A DNA stretch of 64,000 bases from Phoebastria nigripes (lineage: Eukaryota > Chordata > Aves > Procellariiformes > Diomedeidae). The notes under the pieces are model-generated. The model made no database searches and was not told the DNA's origin. It saw nothing but the letters and a program-made list of their open reading frames with translations. The stretch is taken from positions 702,499-766,498 of the forward strand of contig JAYKAV010002552.1 in assembly GCA_035582835.1 (NCBI GenBank), in the 5' to 3' direction. The position numbers were made by a program, and so were the translations under genes. This document shows positions 12,060-24,612 of this stretch, piece by piece; position 1 is the stretch's first letter, and every line of letters begins with the position of its first letter.

Positions 12060-15000
12060 AAAATGCAGGAGTTCTCCATGTCAGGGCAAAGGAGCAGAGA
12101 TTAAGAGCAGCCTAAAGCTGCCTCTTTTTACCCAAAAAGTCTGTGCCACCCTCAGGGCCAGACAAGTACATGGAGGTAATGCAAACATGGCTCATACTTT
12201 CAGAAACTGCTGTGCTTGAAACCTGGTGAGAAAACCATCTGAGTCCATCACTTCTGTCAGGTCCTACTTAGCGAAGCACAGGGATGAGCTTCCAGATGAG
12301 GATATTTTCTTTATGAGGTCCTTGGTGCAGCTTTGGTTTTAATATTCCTTTTGATTATAGAGTAACTCACTGTTTCTGAGTACATTTATTTGTTTTTCAT
12401 TCCTTTCTCTTCAAAGGCTGATTTGTGTTGACATTACCTGTAGAAGAAATTGAAAGAGCTGATGTGCAGTGAAGGCTACTCAGAATCATACCAAGTTTTC
12501 TGATTATAGCAGTCTTGATTAAAATGAAAATAAATATACAGGTGAAAAATGTGACCTAAGAGTTTGCATTATTCAAAGGGCTTCTTTTTTTTTTTTTCAA
12601 ATGAGCTTTAATAGGATTATATATATATGTTTTATAATATTGAAACTGGCACACTATTCAAACCTAAAAAAACTTTTCATAGTTGTATTTAATTATTTCT
12701 ACTTCTTTGAAGCTTAACATATTTTCACCATATGGCAAGCATTTAATTTTTCCTATTTTTCTAATGGAGATTAAATTAAAATGGTTATTTGGTTTAGCAA
12801 AAACCTTCAACCTATCTGTGCTGCAAGTCAAGGGTTCTGTAAGCTTGTTCTTCACTATCCNGTATTTTTCTTAACACCTTGCTCCAAAATCTGGTGAAGC
12901 CAACAAAGCTATTCCCATCATCTTCAGTAGGCTTTGGATCAAGCTCTATGAGAACAAGACAATTCTCCACTCCTGCTGCGAAGCCAGTGACAGAACCACA
13001 ATACATCGATATTATCATAGCTTCCACAAAAATAGTGGCCGTGTGCCACATGGTGGGTGGTCTTTTATACCAGCCAGAGAGAAATTAAGCCAGCAGGCAC
13101 ATAAATTGACAGTGAGACAAGAGGTCTTTTATACCCTAGTTCTCGGAGGAGACTGTCTTGTTGCCTAGATTGTCTTGTTTAACCCATTCCGTAAAATAGG
13201 CATACCACTTATCCCTCCACAGAGCCTGCTCGCTTAAGCTTGGATTAAGTATGTCTTCTAGGCTGGCATCTTAACTGGATTGAAGACTTTGAAGCATTTT
13301 CAGTCACTGGATCACTGGAATGGCCACTCCCACTACTGAAATGTTCACCTAACACAGTTTGCAAACTGTAGGTGAAAAGGGACTTTTTGCACCTCCTTGG
13401 AAAGCNCTAAAAACATATTCATGTTAGTGATGATAGCATTGTGCAGCACCTCTCCATGAAACAGTCAAATTTCCAGAAACAACTAGCAACTTTTATATCA
13501 GAAAACTGATCTGAAATCAAAGAAGAAAAACCGGAAACATTCTGAAAGTGTCATCTTCTGTTTACTTACATGAGACTGACATTCCTGTAGAAGGAAGTTA
13601 TGCCAAGAAAACAAGTAAATTCCATATCTTGCTGCTAAACAAATCAGCCTTGCCCAGTGGCTCAATGGCTAACTCCCAACTATAACCTAATTAAGGTTAT
13701 CTAGAGGAAAAGGTTGTAATATGCGAAAGAGGCTTCACCCGACAAGACAAATGATGCCTCCTGGATACATTAAAGAACACCTGGGAACAAGCTAAAGTTC
13801 AATGTTTCTAAGTCCCTTATAGCTATTTACAATGCCATTCTTCCTATAAAAAAAATTATTATCGCCAATCCCTTACACCATTTCATTTAGACACAAAGTC
13901 ATATTTTTCCTGTAAGAAAACATTCCTATTGTTAAATTTAAAGATTCCAGATCCTAAAGTGCATTCCTCATTGGAAGCAGGTAAGCAACCCATGGAACTT
14001 AACTAGGCCTGCTCATGTGCTCTTATTTAACCACATGCTTTAACTGCTGTGCAGCAGTTGGGCCAAAAAAAGCAGGTTTATATGGAAACGAGAGAACCTG
14101 AAAAAGTTCTCATCTAAGTCACCATTCATTGTAGAGTTGTTTTGTAGCTCCATGTCTTGGCTTCTTGCAAGAAGTGTTGGTACTTTTTGAGTGGGGTTCA
14201 AACCTGCTACCTACACCAGAATTTTATGCTGAGACTAAAATTCAGAGGTGGTATTTCTTTTTATGCATTGGAGTGTCCTGGATTGAGTAACCCTGCTATG
14301 AATACAACATAAACTGTGATGTTTGTAGATTCCAGATTCATGCCTGGAAGAAAAATATTTGCTACAGGCAAAGAACCACTCAGCAGGCAGAGAGGAGCTT
14401 TGGATTCCAGTCTCTGGATGAATGTTTGTTTAAGGAAATTTAACCCAGTTCCCTAAAAATCAGTTTTTACAGTCCCGTGTCCATATGTCTCTTCATCCAT
14501 CAATCTACCCAATAATTTTTGAAACCATTGCCCTATCATCACAAAACTTGACAAGCGACTAGAAATGTCCAAGGTAGAAAATTTTCACATAGCTTGAAAA
14601 ATGACTGGTTTGATAGAGGAGAGAAAGTCACTGCAATATCTCCACAAGGAGAAAGGCAAACGTTGAAGCTTACCTGGCTGGCAGCTAAAGCAGACCCAAG
14701 TAGAAATCTGGAGTCCAAGACCTGTACTGAAGTCTGAAAGAATTATGGCTCTGAATTTGGTGTTTAGAATATCTCTCTACTCTTTCTAAAGAAAGATTTC
14801 TTTTTTTTTTTTAGATTTTTTGAACTGATAATAAATATTTTTGTTACTACAGTATGAAAGCTTAGATTGTGCTTGATGTAGTGAGTGAAATTGTGTTTCC
14901 ATTTAATGCAGTGGGAGTTTTAGCATTGACTAGCCAGCATTTCTTGCCGTACTATCTTCTTGAATACAAAGTGCAGCTGTGAATACATCTGTTGCTTTGT

Positions 15001-15948
15001 TTCGTTTTGCTTTGTTTCACATGTTGCATTGCTTGGTTTGGCTGTCAAGCAGAGGGGGAACTCAGGGTAGGAAGTTGTAGCTGTATCTGTCATCTCACCT
15101 GAAGCAGTTCTCGAGTTTTCTATAAACTGTATATTCTTTGGCTCTTCTACAAAAATGTGAGAATATTCAGATAGAGCTGTAANTGATGCTACGTCCGCTT
15201 GGAAAAAAAGATTTAATGTAAAGATTAGTCAAAAGAACAAAAGACCTTTCTTCACTTTCATTTATTCATTGCATATTCAGTTTACTTTTTATCACTCCTT
15301 TAGCAAAAAAACCCTACACACAACTACGTCTCTGTAAGAATGCACCCTTCCATTTCAGTCGTGTTACAGGAACTAACTGTNCAGGATTCCAACCATTTGC
15401 TTGAGACATGGAGAACGAATCCATGTTAAAATGTAAAATGATGCAATTAGCCCTCATGTTAAAAATCATAACATCCAAGCCAACAAACAAGCAAATACAG
15501 TTTGTTTTTCTCCCAGGAAATCACATACTTTATTTTTTTTTAATTTCCATGGTTTTTTTACTTAAGGAAGGTTTATTTCCTCTTTCCCTCTGTCTTCTGT
15601 GATAAATGGTTTCTCATTATAATGTAGTTTTCATTCTTCCTTGGGCTATTAGATGTCACTGACTTGAACAAAAGAATCTTCATATAAGTCATTATCCTTT
15701 CAGTCTTTCATTTTTCTATCAAAATCCTAAGGCTACAGTTGTAAGGGCATGAATTCCAATCTTGAAAGACACAGATCTTCCTTAATCCTATTAATGTTGT
15801 TAATCATATCTTATGGCACTATGGACCTTGCAGGGTGAAGCTCTTCACTGTACTTAACTAGTGATATTACTGCTCTGATATTACTGCAGCAAGGTGGCAT
15901 TAAGCAGTCTCCACCCCTTAAAGTCTCAGGGAATCAAATCTGATCTAT
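12060..15948. other. Non-coding stretch, no gene seen
   Basis: AT-rich DNA holding a T run near 12584-12598, a short (TA)n patch near 12619-12630 and one amniote-repeat relic near 12.89 kb. A T run lies near 14801-14812. Frames are short and frequently stopped. Confidence 0.7.
12886..12950. repeat. Ancient amniote repeat relic
   Basis: AATCTGGTGAAGCCAAC, then CATCTTCAGTAGGCTTTGG and ATCAAGCTC, line up with the recalled pattern 'aatctggtgaagtcaatgg ... tgacttcagtgggctttggatcaggccc'. That pattern belongs to an old interspersed repeat found across reptiles and birds. Two ordered segments with matching spacing make a chance match less likely. I do not know the official family name. Confidence 0.5.
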
Positions 15949-16115
15949 AGGGAGGAAAGAAAAAGAGGCAGAGAGGGAGGGAAGGAAGGAAGGAGGGAGT
16001 AAGGGAGGGAGGAGAGAAAAAGAAAGAAAAAGCAAGCAGGAAGGAAATGAAGAAAGGAAGGGANGGAAGGGAGGAAGGGAGGAAGGGAAGGAAGGGAGGA
16101 AGGAAGAAAAAGGAG
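15949..16115. repeat. Polypurine GGAA/GGGA microsatellite
   Basis: About 165 bases are almost all purine on the plus strand, built from GGAA, GGGA and AGGG units. A few pyrimidines interrupt it, and there is one ambiguous base near 16064. Such mirror-like polypurine tracts can form intramolecular triplex (H-DNA), and GGAA runs are potential ETS-factor binding arrays. The serine/proline/leucine-rich open frames on the minus strand are artefacts of the repeat. Confidence 0.92.
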
Positions 16116-17947
16116 TAATTTGGGTAAAAAGAAAAATCAGAATGCACCAATGAGGAAGGCGCAAATTGTTGTTTGGTTTTTTTTGCCATGGTGCTTACCA
16201 GCAGCAGGAGGATTGTGCATACTCACAGGAAGGATCCTGGTGTGGGATGTGAGGTTTGTGTAGACATGCCTCTAGTTACCTGACACCATTTAACTGCTGC
16301 CCATAAAACAAAAGTAGTTTGCAGAGGAAACCCATATATCTCCACGGTATCCAGCAGAACAGAAGGCTTCAGCAACATAAAAAAGGTACAGACACATGGA
16401 ACCTGCTCTAAAATCTGCAGAGGTATCTCCTCTCATTGTCTTCAGGAGGCTTTCACTCAGGTCCATAAGGGTTATGCAAAAGGCATCAGACCTCATTTCC
16501 TCTGCCCCATTTTCTTTGTTTCAAGCTTTTGCGGAGTGAACCAGTAAACGCTTAGGAAGCAAGGACATAACATTCATGTTCTGAAGAGCAAATGACCCAA
16601 TACCCCCATAACTCCACTGAGTTTAACATGAACACCTTCCTACTTGCTGCAGCTCCCCTTGGAACCATCACCTTGGTCCTCCTGTCCTGCTGTGTGGAAG
16701 ATCAGTATGATCCACACAGCGTTGAATGTGGCCTACTTGAATCTGAACCTGCCAGAAGGCCAGCACAGAACCAGCAGCCAAAAATAGCATCAGATACACC
16801 ATGAACTTCATGACTGACTAAAGGAGTTTTCTTACTCCAAAAGCTTCTGACTGAGTAATACTGGTGGTGGACATTATTCTTCAGTATATTGCAAACTATT
16901 TACTTAACAGCAAACACTATTTTCCTCCGCTCTTTCCTACACACATTTTACCATCTCATCTCTGATGGTGGTGCTTGCAGAATGAATTAGTACTGAGCAC
17001 GCGGATTGCGTGTATTTCCCCTTTAAAATATTATTTTCATTTTCCAGGTACCGTTGGCTGGGTGCCTATGTACAGTACGTCCAGTTTTTTTTTCCACCAG
17101 CCACCACTGCTGTGGGAGCTCACTCAGAGATCGAGAAGACAAACCTCTTTGAGCTTGCCTCCCAAATCCAGGAAGAATGAGCACATAAGCTCGGGCAATA
17201 TTTACAGGAGTTTTGGCTAGAAATATGAGTGCCAAATGTGGACTATTTTGTTTTCATGTTTTGCCTCTGTATTGCTCAGTCAAAACAAGTTAATTTTAAA
17301 TGGACTGTTTTCATTTTGGAAAAAAAAGGAAAAACAGAGTAGCTCTTTGTGAGGTGTTATTTTTAGTTTCACCAATCCAAAACGACTGACAGAGGAGTTC
17401 TGATTTCTGTTGTCTATAAACCCTTTAGGTTTAGACCTTGCAGTGTTACTTATTATCGAATAAACTCTTGTATTACTTTTTAGACCTCTCTAGTCAACGG
17501 TTTACTCCTGGATGAACACTCATGATCACCTCATAATATAGCATAGCAGAAGCCAGCAGACAGTACCACATTGCTGAAGCATGAAATCCCACACAAGAGC
17601 ATTGAAAAGATTTCTGTTAGGCAGAAGTCCCATTAGATTTCATCCCATTGGATTTCTTCTTTCTCACTGGGTTTTTGTCCTATCTCACTGCCTTATTATT
17701 TTTCTTACCCTATGCAGCATAGAAAGCTGCAATGACATATGCTAATATTTCCTGATAAAAGATACGACATTCATTCTTACCCTCAACTGCTACAAAAGGA
17801 CAAGAAAACTTATCTTTGTATGCATTTGGGCAGACTTTCTCCCCAGTGTTTATCTCAGATAGCATGCTGTCGTCTTCATCCCAGCCCTGAGGGAATGGTC
17901 AGCTAGTCTCAGTGCATCAGCAGTGTCCATAAAAGGTCCTGCAGAGA

Positions 17948-17972
17948 CATCAGGGCATGCAATGCCCTGATG
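17948..17972. repeat. Perfect 11-bp inverted repeat, 3-base loop
   Basis: CATCAGGGCAT at 17948-17958 is followed by GCA and then ATGCCCTGATG at 17962-17972, an exact reverse complement. It could extrude as a tight hairpin. No T tract or RNA-gene feature adjoins it, so its role is unknown. Confidence 0.9.
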
Positions 17973-18960
17973 CCCTCTCTTCATTGCCCAAGCAGTTCTG
18001 CTTCAATAGCACTTCCAGATTGCGGGGTCTGATTCTCAATAAGCAAGAAGCAGTGTTAATAGTAAGTACTCAGCTGAAGTACCCAGCATTACTCAGCTAA
18101 AGAATATGACTCCTCCTAAACCTCTTATTTTTTATTCAGGAAACGCAATTGTATTTTTATCTGCTGATCACAAGTACTTAACTTCAGAAGCCATTAGTCT
18201 AATTAGTTCAGTGTAAGGTCCTTTGTTCTGCTATCAGATGTTCCTGTGTCCACTTCCGACCCTGTTCTCGATGTTCTGTGGCCATCGCTGAGCCATAGGT
18301 TTTATTAGCTCTACATTCAGGTTTCTGTACCCGCTGTTTGCTCAGATGAATGGGCCCTGCCTTGCTGAGCAGAGCTATTTGACAGGTCGACTAGCATCTT
18401 TCCTTGCACAGCCTGGGAAGGGCATAACATCGTTTTAAATTTATGAGTGTCATCAGGATGCTTTCAAGCTTCACAGCAACTGTTTCTGCTTTTTCTGCTC
18501 CCCCCAAGAAGTGTGTATATGAGGGGAGGGGGAATGGAGACTGCTCCTGAATTGTTGGCCCAAAGAAAATGCCATTCTGAACAGTGGGTGAAACTTTCCC
18601 AGGAGAGAGGTCGTCAGTGTCAAAAGTCATCTTTATTTTACCCTTTTAAAATTCGTTCTGGCAGGATGTGGCTAGACTGGACAGTTAGTGCGGAGGTACT
18701 TGAGGGAACTCCTTTCCTACCAACCTGTATACCAAAAATACCTTAACCACAGAGAGATGCAGCTTCGCCTTGAATAGGTCCAGGTACACTTATTTGTAAG
18801 AATGTACAGGTATTTCTATAGATAGGAAACACTCCCAAGACACAGATGGTAATAATTTAAAAACAAAAAACCTGTCTACTTCTGCTTATGTTGTTTCTTT
18901 TCACGTTTACCAGACTAAGTATATTCTAAGGTGATGAAAACCATGAAGATGGACTTACAC

Positions 18961-19005
18961 GGTTGGGTTATCCGACAGAGCTCTGAGAACTAACCCAACC
19001 TTTTT
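18961..19005. repeat. 40-bp symmetric palindrome followed by T5
   Basis: GGTTGGGTTA at 18961-18970 and TAACCCAACC at 18991-19000 are perfect inverted arms. A second palindrome, CAGAGCTCTG at 18976-18985, sits at exactly the same centre, so 15 of 20 position pairs are complementary. TTTTT follows at 19001-19005. The structure could be a hairpin RNA, a protein-binding dyad or the core of a decayed palindromic transposon. I cannot tell which. Confidence 0.85.
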
Positions 19006-21519
19006 ATCGGTGTGATTCTAAAGCAGCACATACCATGACAGTGTAACTGGACTAAGCTCCCCATGTCAGCTTTAAACCAGCTAGCTGAGGTATTGCTAGC
19101 ATGGACACAGGAGTAGGCAACCACTGAACTGGTGACACACTGTAACACCAGGACTTCGGGTAAATTCATGCCTCTTAACGAGTGAACTAAAGGTTCTTCT
19201 GATTTTGCTTCAGAACAATGTGAAACTCATAGTCTGATTTTATTTCAATATGAACACAGGTGAGACTTGATGGATTTGACTGAATTTTGCCTTGAAAGCT
19301 GGTGGTGTTTTGTTTTTTTTTTTTTCCCTAAGCCAAGTAAAGGCATAGTAGAAATGTGTAAAATATTTGTTTCTGTGACTGTAAATATTAAATCTTGGGT
19401 TCTGGCCTTTGCAAACTGAACTGTGGCTTTGCGGTTTGGTTCATTTGCAAACCTCAGGCCATGCTAAGAAAAATTCAGCAAACACGGGCCGAGATTGTTG
19501 GCGTTGCTGGGAAGTCATCAGATCCCCCTCATCTCAGCTGGCCTCCTTCCTTCCTCCCTCACAAGGCCTAAGTCTCCTGAAGGTATGTATGCATGGGAGC
19601 AGTAGAAAGTGCAGGGAAGCTTTAAATGTAAGGAAGTTTTTATTTGGGAGTCGACGGTTTAATTTGAGAACAAAAGGTTGAGCTCGCACACTCGTGTTCC
19701 TCTACAATAGGGGTCAAAATCCTAGTGACAAAACAAGTTGCTTTTAGCAGAAAAGCTAATCACTAAAATATTTCTTTTTTACTTCGACGATGTGTGTCAC
19801 ACAGATGGAGCTGAGAGGCAGAGTGCAACCTTCATCTGCCCGTGGGGATTGTCCCCATCTAAGAAAGGCACATTTCCTGCAAAGCATCTCATCAGCTCAT
19901 CTACTGTGTGCTTCTTCCCACTGACAGAGGATGTAAAACATTACAAACTGGGGACCAGATCAGGGTGAGCAGAGAGCTAAAGCTTCAGTGCTCCAGGTAA
20001 TAAAGAGCTGGGTGCATGATCAGTAGAGAAGTCCTGCGTTGCTCTAACCCGTGCCGAAACCCAGAGTTCAGACAAATGCAGCATAAAAATCAGAGGGGGG
20101 GATGACTAACTTGTTTCCTGAAATTCCCCTCGTTCATCTACGTGAGGAAAGAATGACAGCTAGTAAAAGCAAATCTCCTGAAAAGTTGTTTTGTGTTTTC
20201 CTGTTTAGATGGAACTGAGGGGGTACGATCTTGTATTTTCATATATATAAATTAAAATAGCCCTTTAAAAGTACTGGTGCACAAAAATAATCCTACAATC
20301 ATTCAAGTCCTCAAATAATTCATACCTTTAGATATCCAACACAAATTCAGAAAAGAGGCAAAGGGGAAAATAAAAAGGGGAAAACTAAGGTGGAAGTTCA
20401 TGAAGGGAAAGGAAACAACTGTGAGGAATTAAAGGTAGAGATGAGGTCTGAGAAATAAGGGGTGCTGAGTTAAATCTCTTCCTCCTGTCCACATCCAGGA
20501 GTATGTGACTGAATCACAAGACTCCTATAGCTAATAAAAGAGTTGGATGCACAAAAATACCTGCATCTTCCCATGACTGCAAGCTTGGTTTGGTTCTGTT
20601 ATTACTGTCTGTGAAGTAAACATGACCAAAAAGGGAAAAGTTTATTTTGTTTCATTTCTTTTATTTCCACCCAAAGTTNTTTTATTCTTTATACATTTCT
20701 TCACATGCCAGCGGCCTTGCTTCCAACATTTTAACTTTGGCAAGAAGCAGCGTAAGTCAATAAAAAAGAGCTCCAAGTGTCATGTACAATAAAGACTTGG
20801 GTACAGTTTTCCAAATGACTGTAAAGTAAAATTTACTGAAAAGCAGGCAAAGAACTCATATCTAGAAATCGAGTCTCTGCTTGTAAAAGTCAGAGGTTAA
20901 ATTCTTTTTTAAAAAAAGCTTTCACATGTATCTCTCAGGCATGTCCTATCCTTNCTTAAATATTTGAGAGGGGGAAAGTAACTGGGATAGGCGAGAACAT
21001 TTCCATAGACATAGGTTAGAAATCTACAGCACAAAATTAAACTGCTTCACTCTTTTAAATGACATTTCTAATTTTCACTTATCGAGTATTATGAGCTATA
21101 ATACAACTTCTTAAAGGTAAAAGGAAAAGTAAAATAACAGCAACAAGAAACACATCCCAGTGTGTACTTATTTTACTTTGTAATTCAAGTCAGGCCAATT
21201 GTGCTGCAGGGTATTTAGTTTATGCAATACTAAAGTTTGAAAACTACACCCAAAATTATTTTTGGATCATACTTACAGAGATATATAACACAGGAATGAT
21301 TGATTTATTTGCATGTTTTGAGGTCTTGTATTTTGCTGAGCTTGTGCCTAAATTCTGATGCAGGCAGGCTTTAAAAAATCATATTCATAGCAAAGCAAGA
21401 GAAACATCTTTATCTAACTTCCATTTTCTAATGTGAAGACTAAATTTTAAGAGTAGGCATTGACTTTATTTGGTCAAAATACAAAAGATCTGTAACTGCT
21501 TTCCTAATTGCCCAGCGCA

Positions 21520-21720
21520 CATCCGTAAAATGGCTGCTCCTGTCAGGCAATGGCTGGTTTCACAGTCCCATTAATTTTACCGTGTGAAGTACTGGTCTTC
21601 AGAGAGATGGAGTTCATTACTTAATATTTAGTGGCCAGCTTAATGGAGACGCTTAATTATATAGCTTCTGGTCTGAAAGAATGATGTATTAGGACATTTT
21701 CATATTATGTTCCTTCACTG
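21520..21720. promoter_or_regulatory. Candidate conserved regulatory block
   Basis: A non-repetitive stretch with several homeodomain-type cores (TTAATTTT near 21572, TTAAT near 21621 and 21640, TAATTA at 21654-21659) and unusually even base composition. There is no coding potential. Calling it an enhancer rests only on motif clustering. Confidence 0.2.
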
Positions 21721-22100
21721 GGAATTGGGAACAAGCATCCACCATCTCTCCCAGCAGCACGGTGAATATTGGCCACATTGCAGAGCTGGGAGTTTGATGA
21801 ACAGCCCGAAGGCAGCAGCCTTTTCCTGCCGTGTCCCGGTACAACGAATAGCACGGTTTAGGGTGGCCTTTCAGATGTGCCCTACCAGGGCTAATTCTGG
21901 TGCTGGCCGACGGCAATCATGCTCCTGACTCCCTTTGGAGCTTTTCAAAACCCTCCTCTAGCCCAGAATGGAAATGACTTCCCTGGAGCTGTGCAAACGC
22001 AGGGATTGCTTGCCTTTTATCTCCTGCTCAGCCTGTGGAGTAAATATCAAAATCACCTATTCTTGGTCAGCAGCCCAGAGATTTGCAGATCTGGTTTGTT

Positions 22101-22610
22101 TCCCGCTCAGGAACCCTGGTGGGTTCAGAGGTAAAGCAGTCAGGGGGAATCGGTCGCACCGGGTGAGCATGGGGGGGCTGAGGGCTCCACACCCCGATGC
22201 GCTCGTGAGGACAGGACACAGACTTTCTCCCTGAGCGGCTCCCCCCGGCCTTTCAGGTCACAGACCCAGGCAGAAGTGGGGGAAATGAGGCTGCTCAAAC
22301 ACCTCTGGACCTTGGATGTTAGTGAGGAGGAGGGCTGCACGAGGTGCTGGTCAGCAGGGCTGTGCAGAGGCAGCTGCCTGGTCCTGCTGCCCACCAGCAG
22401 CAGAAGCCCCGGGGCTGCAGTCTCCAGCAGGTAGCAAACCCTTCAGCTGCATCCCATGGCAAGAAGCAGTTGTGGAGGGCACAGGCTCTTCCAGACCAGC
22501 TACCGCCCAGTGCAAAGTCGTGTTATAAGGTCCCTCATACTTCAATGAGGCTCTGGCTGCATTTCACGCCGGGGGCTGGAGAAGGGGCCGTGTGATAAAG
22601 GGGAGCCGTG
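22101..22610. other. GC-rich block, no gene assigned
   Basis: This half-kilobase is clearly GC-richer than its surroundings, with about 17 CpGs (for example CGGTCGCACCGGG and CCCCGATGCGCTCG) and a run of seven G bases near 22171. Open frames of up to 88 codons occur on both strands, as expected where stop codons are rare, and none resembles a known protein. It may be an old GC-rich insertion, an unmarked exon or an islet of hypomethylated DNA. Confidence 0.45.
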
Positions 22611-24285
22611 GAGCACACCTGTAAACGCCAAGCAGGCTGGGACTTGCTTGACTGCCACATTCCAGCCGTACAAACTAAACCTGAGCACCATGCATGTTTT
22701 TAATTGGGAAGACTATATTCTTGTTTCTTGGTTTTAAGCAATTCACTGTCTGTGCTGCCTGTCATTTGGACAAGCNGATATTCTCGTGACACCTAACCTC
22801 ACCGCTGCAGGGAGCAGAAGCGCGTCCATTCATTTTGAGGAATGTAGAAGCAAATACTTCCACAACCAGCACTCCTCAAAAACTTAAGACTGACTTCTTT
22901 GTCCCTTTCCCAGTCAAACTTCCCTTTNGGGTTAATTCACAGTCAAATGGGATCTACCCTTCATCACTAAAGGGGCTCATTTTGCTCCACTGTGGTTGAA
23001 TATCTCCAAGGGCTGGCATGCTTAGTGTTGGGTTGGTTTTTTTCATGGTAAGACAGAGAAAATGTTTCCCTGGTATCATTTCTCTAGATCAGATTTGACT
23101 TCACTAAAAACACGTAACTTCACTAAACGGATAACTAAGGATACATGTCTGGATATAGGTAGCTGAATTAAGAGGTCTTACATTAAGGATGCTGCTTTAA
23201 TAGAAGGAGAAGAAGAGAAATACCACAGAATGAGACAAAGAGAATTATAAGAAAGCACCAACCCTAGTCAAGAAAGATCTCCTGTAGTATTTATTTACAT
23301 AACGAACATGTCCCAGATTTTGCACTCATGCAGTAGGGTACAACCGTTTTCCAGTTGTGCTTTAAAATTCTGACCATTTGTTGCTTCCCACCTGCATAAA
23401 TGCAGGTTATCTGATATGGAAATTTAAGACCTAATTCATACCTCCATCATTTTTTTCCTGTAAAATAAGGCTTACGAAACTCCCTAAATGGTGAGGGGGA
23501 AGCCTACCTATGGACATTAGCTTTCACCTCCCGTAATCCAAAGAAACAGAAATATATGGAGTAGGATCTGACCTAAGAAACAGTGCTTTTCTTTCTGAAC
23601 TACCAAAATGCATCGTTTAACAAAATCCATACTCTCAATCCAGTCCATCCAGATGGTGATCCTGCAGCTCTTGTCAACGGCAAAATATTTTATTTATCTT
23701 TCCAACACTTGTATTAGCATGTTCAATGGAATCACTGGAGAGAAAGAAATGTCTTTTAAACTACTTTACTTTGGAAGGCATGGGTATGAAACAGATCTTC
23801 ATAAAGAATTAAATCTTTGAAATCAGAGCTTCACTTTGGCTGTAACACTGATATAAGAAATGGCCACTTAAGAGCTAGGCTTTTGACACCATCGTAAATA
23901 AACCCATGGCTGAGGAATGCTACTGAGTTGCAGACAGAGCTAGAAAAAATATGGAATCTAGCCCTGTTTGCATCTTGCTAATTTTATACCGATCTATCCA
24001 GTGGCAGAATGATTGATGTCATTTGTTTTTGACTCATGCCATTTTAGCTCCAGGAATAACAAAATAGAAATGCTTCTATGCTTTAGAGAGATTTGCTTGG
24101 TTATGCTATCATCAGCACTGTTTCCCTAACGGCAAAAGAAATGTCAGCATTAAAAATAATTACAAGTGTAAAAGAAACTCCATGACCTAAATTAGTGGAT
24201 GCACTATGTTATCTACAGAAGGAAGAACTGGGTGTGTTATGTACTGTGCTCAAGGCTAACTAAATTCCTTAGCTTTAGATAGTTT
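22611..24285. other. Non-coding stretch, no gene seen
   Basis: Ordinary AT-rich DNA with isolated ambiguous bases (about 22776 and 22927). I see no repeats, genes or RNA structures. Confidence 0.65.
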
Positions 24286-24380
24286 GGCATTAATTACCTG
24301 TAATTATTTTTGTCCTTTCATTGAGATTTATGTTGTTCTGAATCATCCTTTAAAACCTAATTAAATCAGCTATTTCCTTT
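24286..24380. promoter_or_regulatory. Palindromic homeodomain-type site
   Basis: TAATTACCTGTAATTA at 24291-24306 is a perfect dyad: TAATTAC and GTAATTA arms with a two-base spacer. TAATTA is the core bound by many homeodomain proteins, and the centre also carries CAGGTA on the reverse strand, a ZEB/Snail-like E2-box. A further AATTAAAT follows near 24359. The dyad is certain; function is inferred. Confidence 0.35.
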
Positions 24381-24531
24381 TCTCTTAGTCCTGTTCAATG
24401 CTGAGTTTGTTCTCATTTTTTCATATTTGGATATTAATCTTTTAAATGTTTGTGAAAATCTCTGGGGAAGAGGGATTCGCATGAAACAAAGTGACGTGAA
24501 TGAATGCACCTCACTGACTTCTGAGAGATTT

Positions 24532-24612
24532 TATGCACTCAAGTGACTAGATTTTCCAAAGTATTTAGACATCTTGTTTGATGCCTTTTGAAAATCTGGT
24601 TCTGGGCTCACT
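24532..24612. repeat. Ancient amniote repeat relic
   Basis: ACTCAAGTGACTAGATTTTC, then TTTTGAAAATCTGG, resembles the recalled 'cctaagtgacttttgaaaatgggac' segments of an old repeat found in turtles, crocodilians and birds. It is diverged and incomplete. Confidence 0.45.

Larger units (their letters stand above)
16116..21519. other. Non-coding stretch, no gene seen
   Basis: Apart from the two palindromes listed separately, this is ordinary AT-rich DNA with T runs near 19313-19325. Open frames of up to 99 codons (18447-18746) overlap opposite-strand frames and have no recognisable features. Confidence 0.7.

Noticed and set aside
15926..16189. Serine/proline/leucine-rich minus-strand frames
   Set aside because: These are translations of the GGAA/GGGA microsatellite, not genes.
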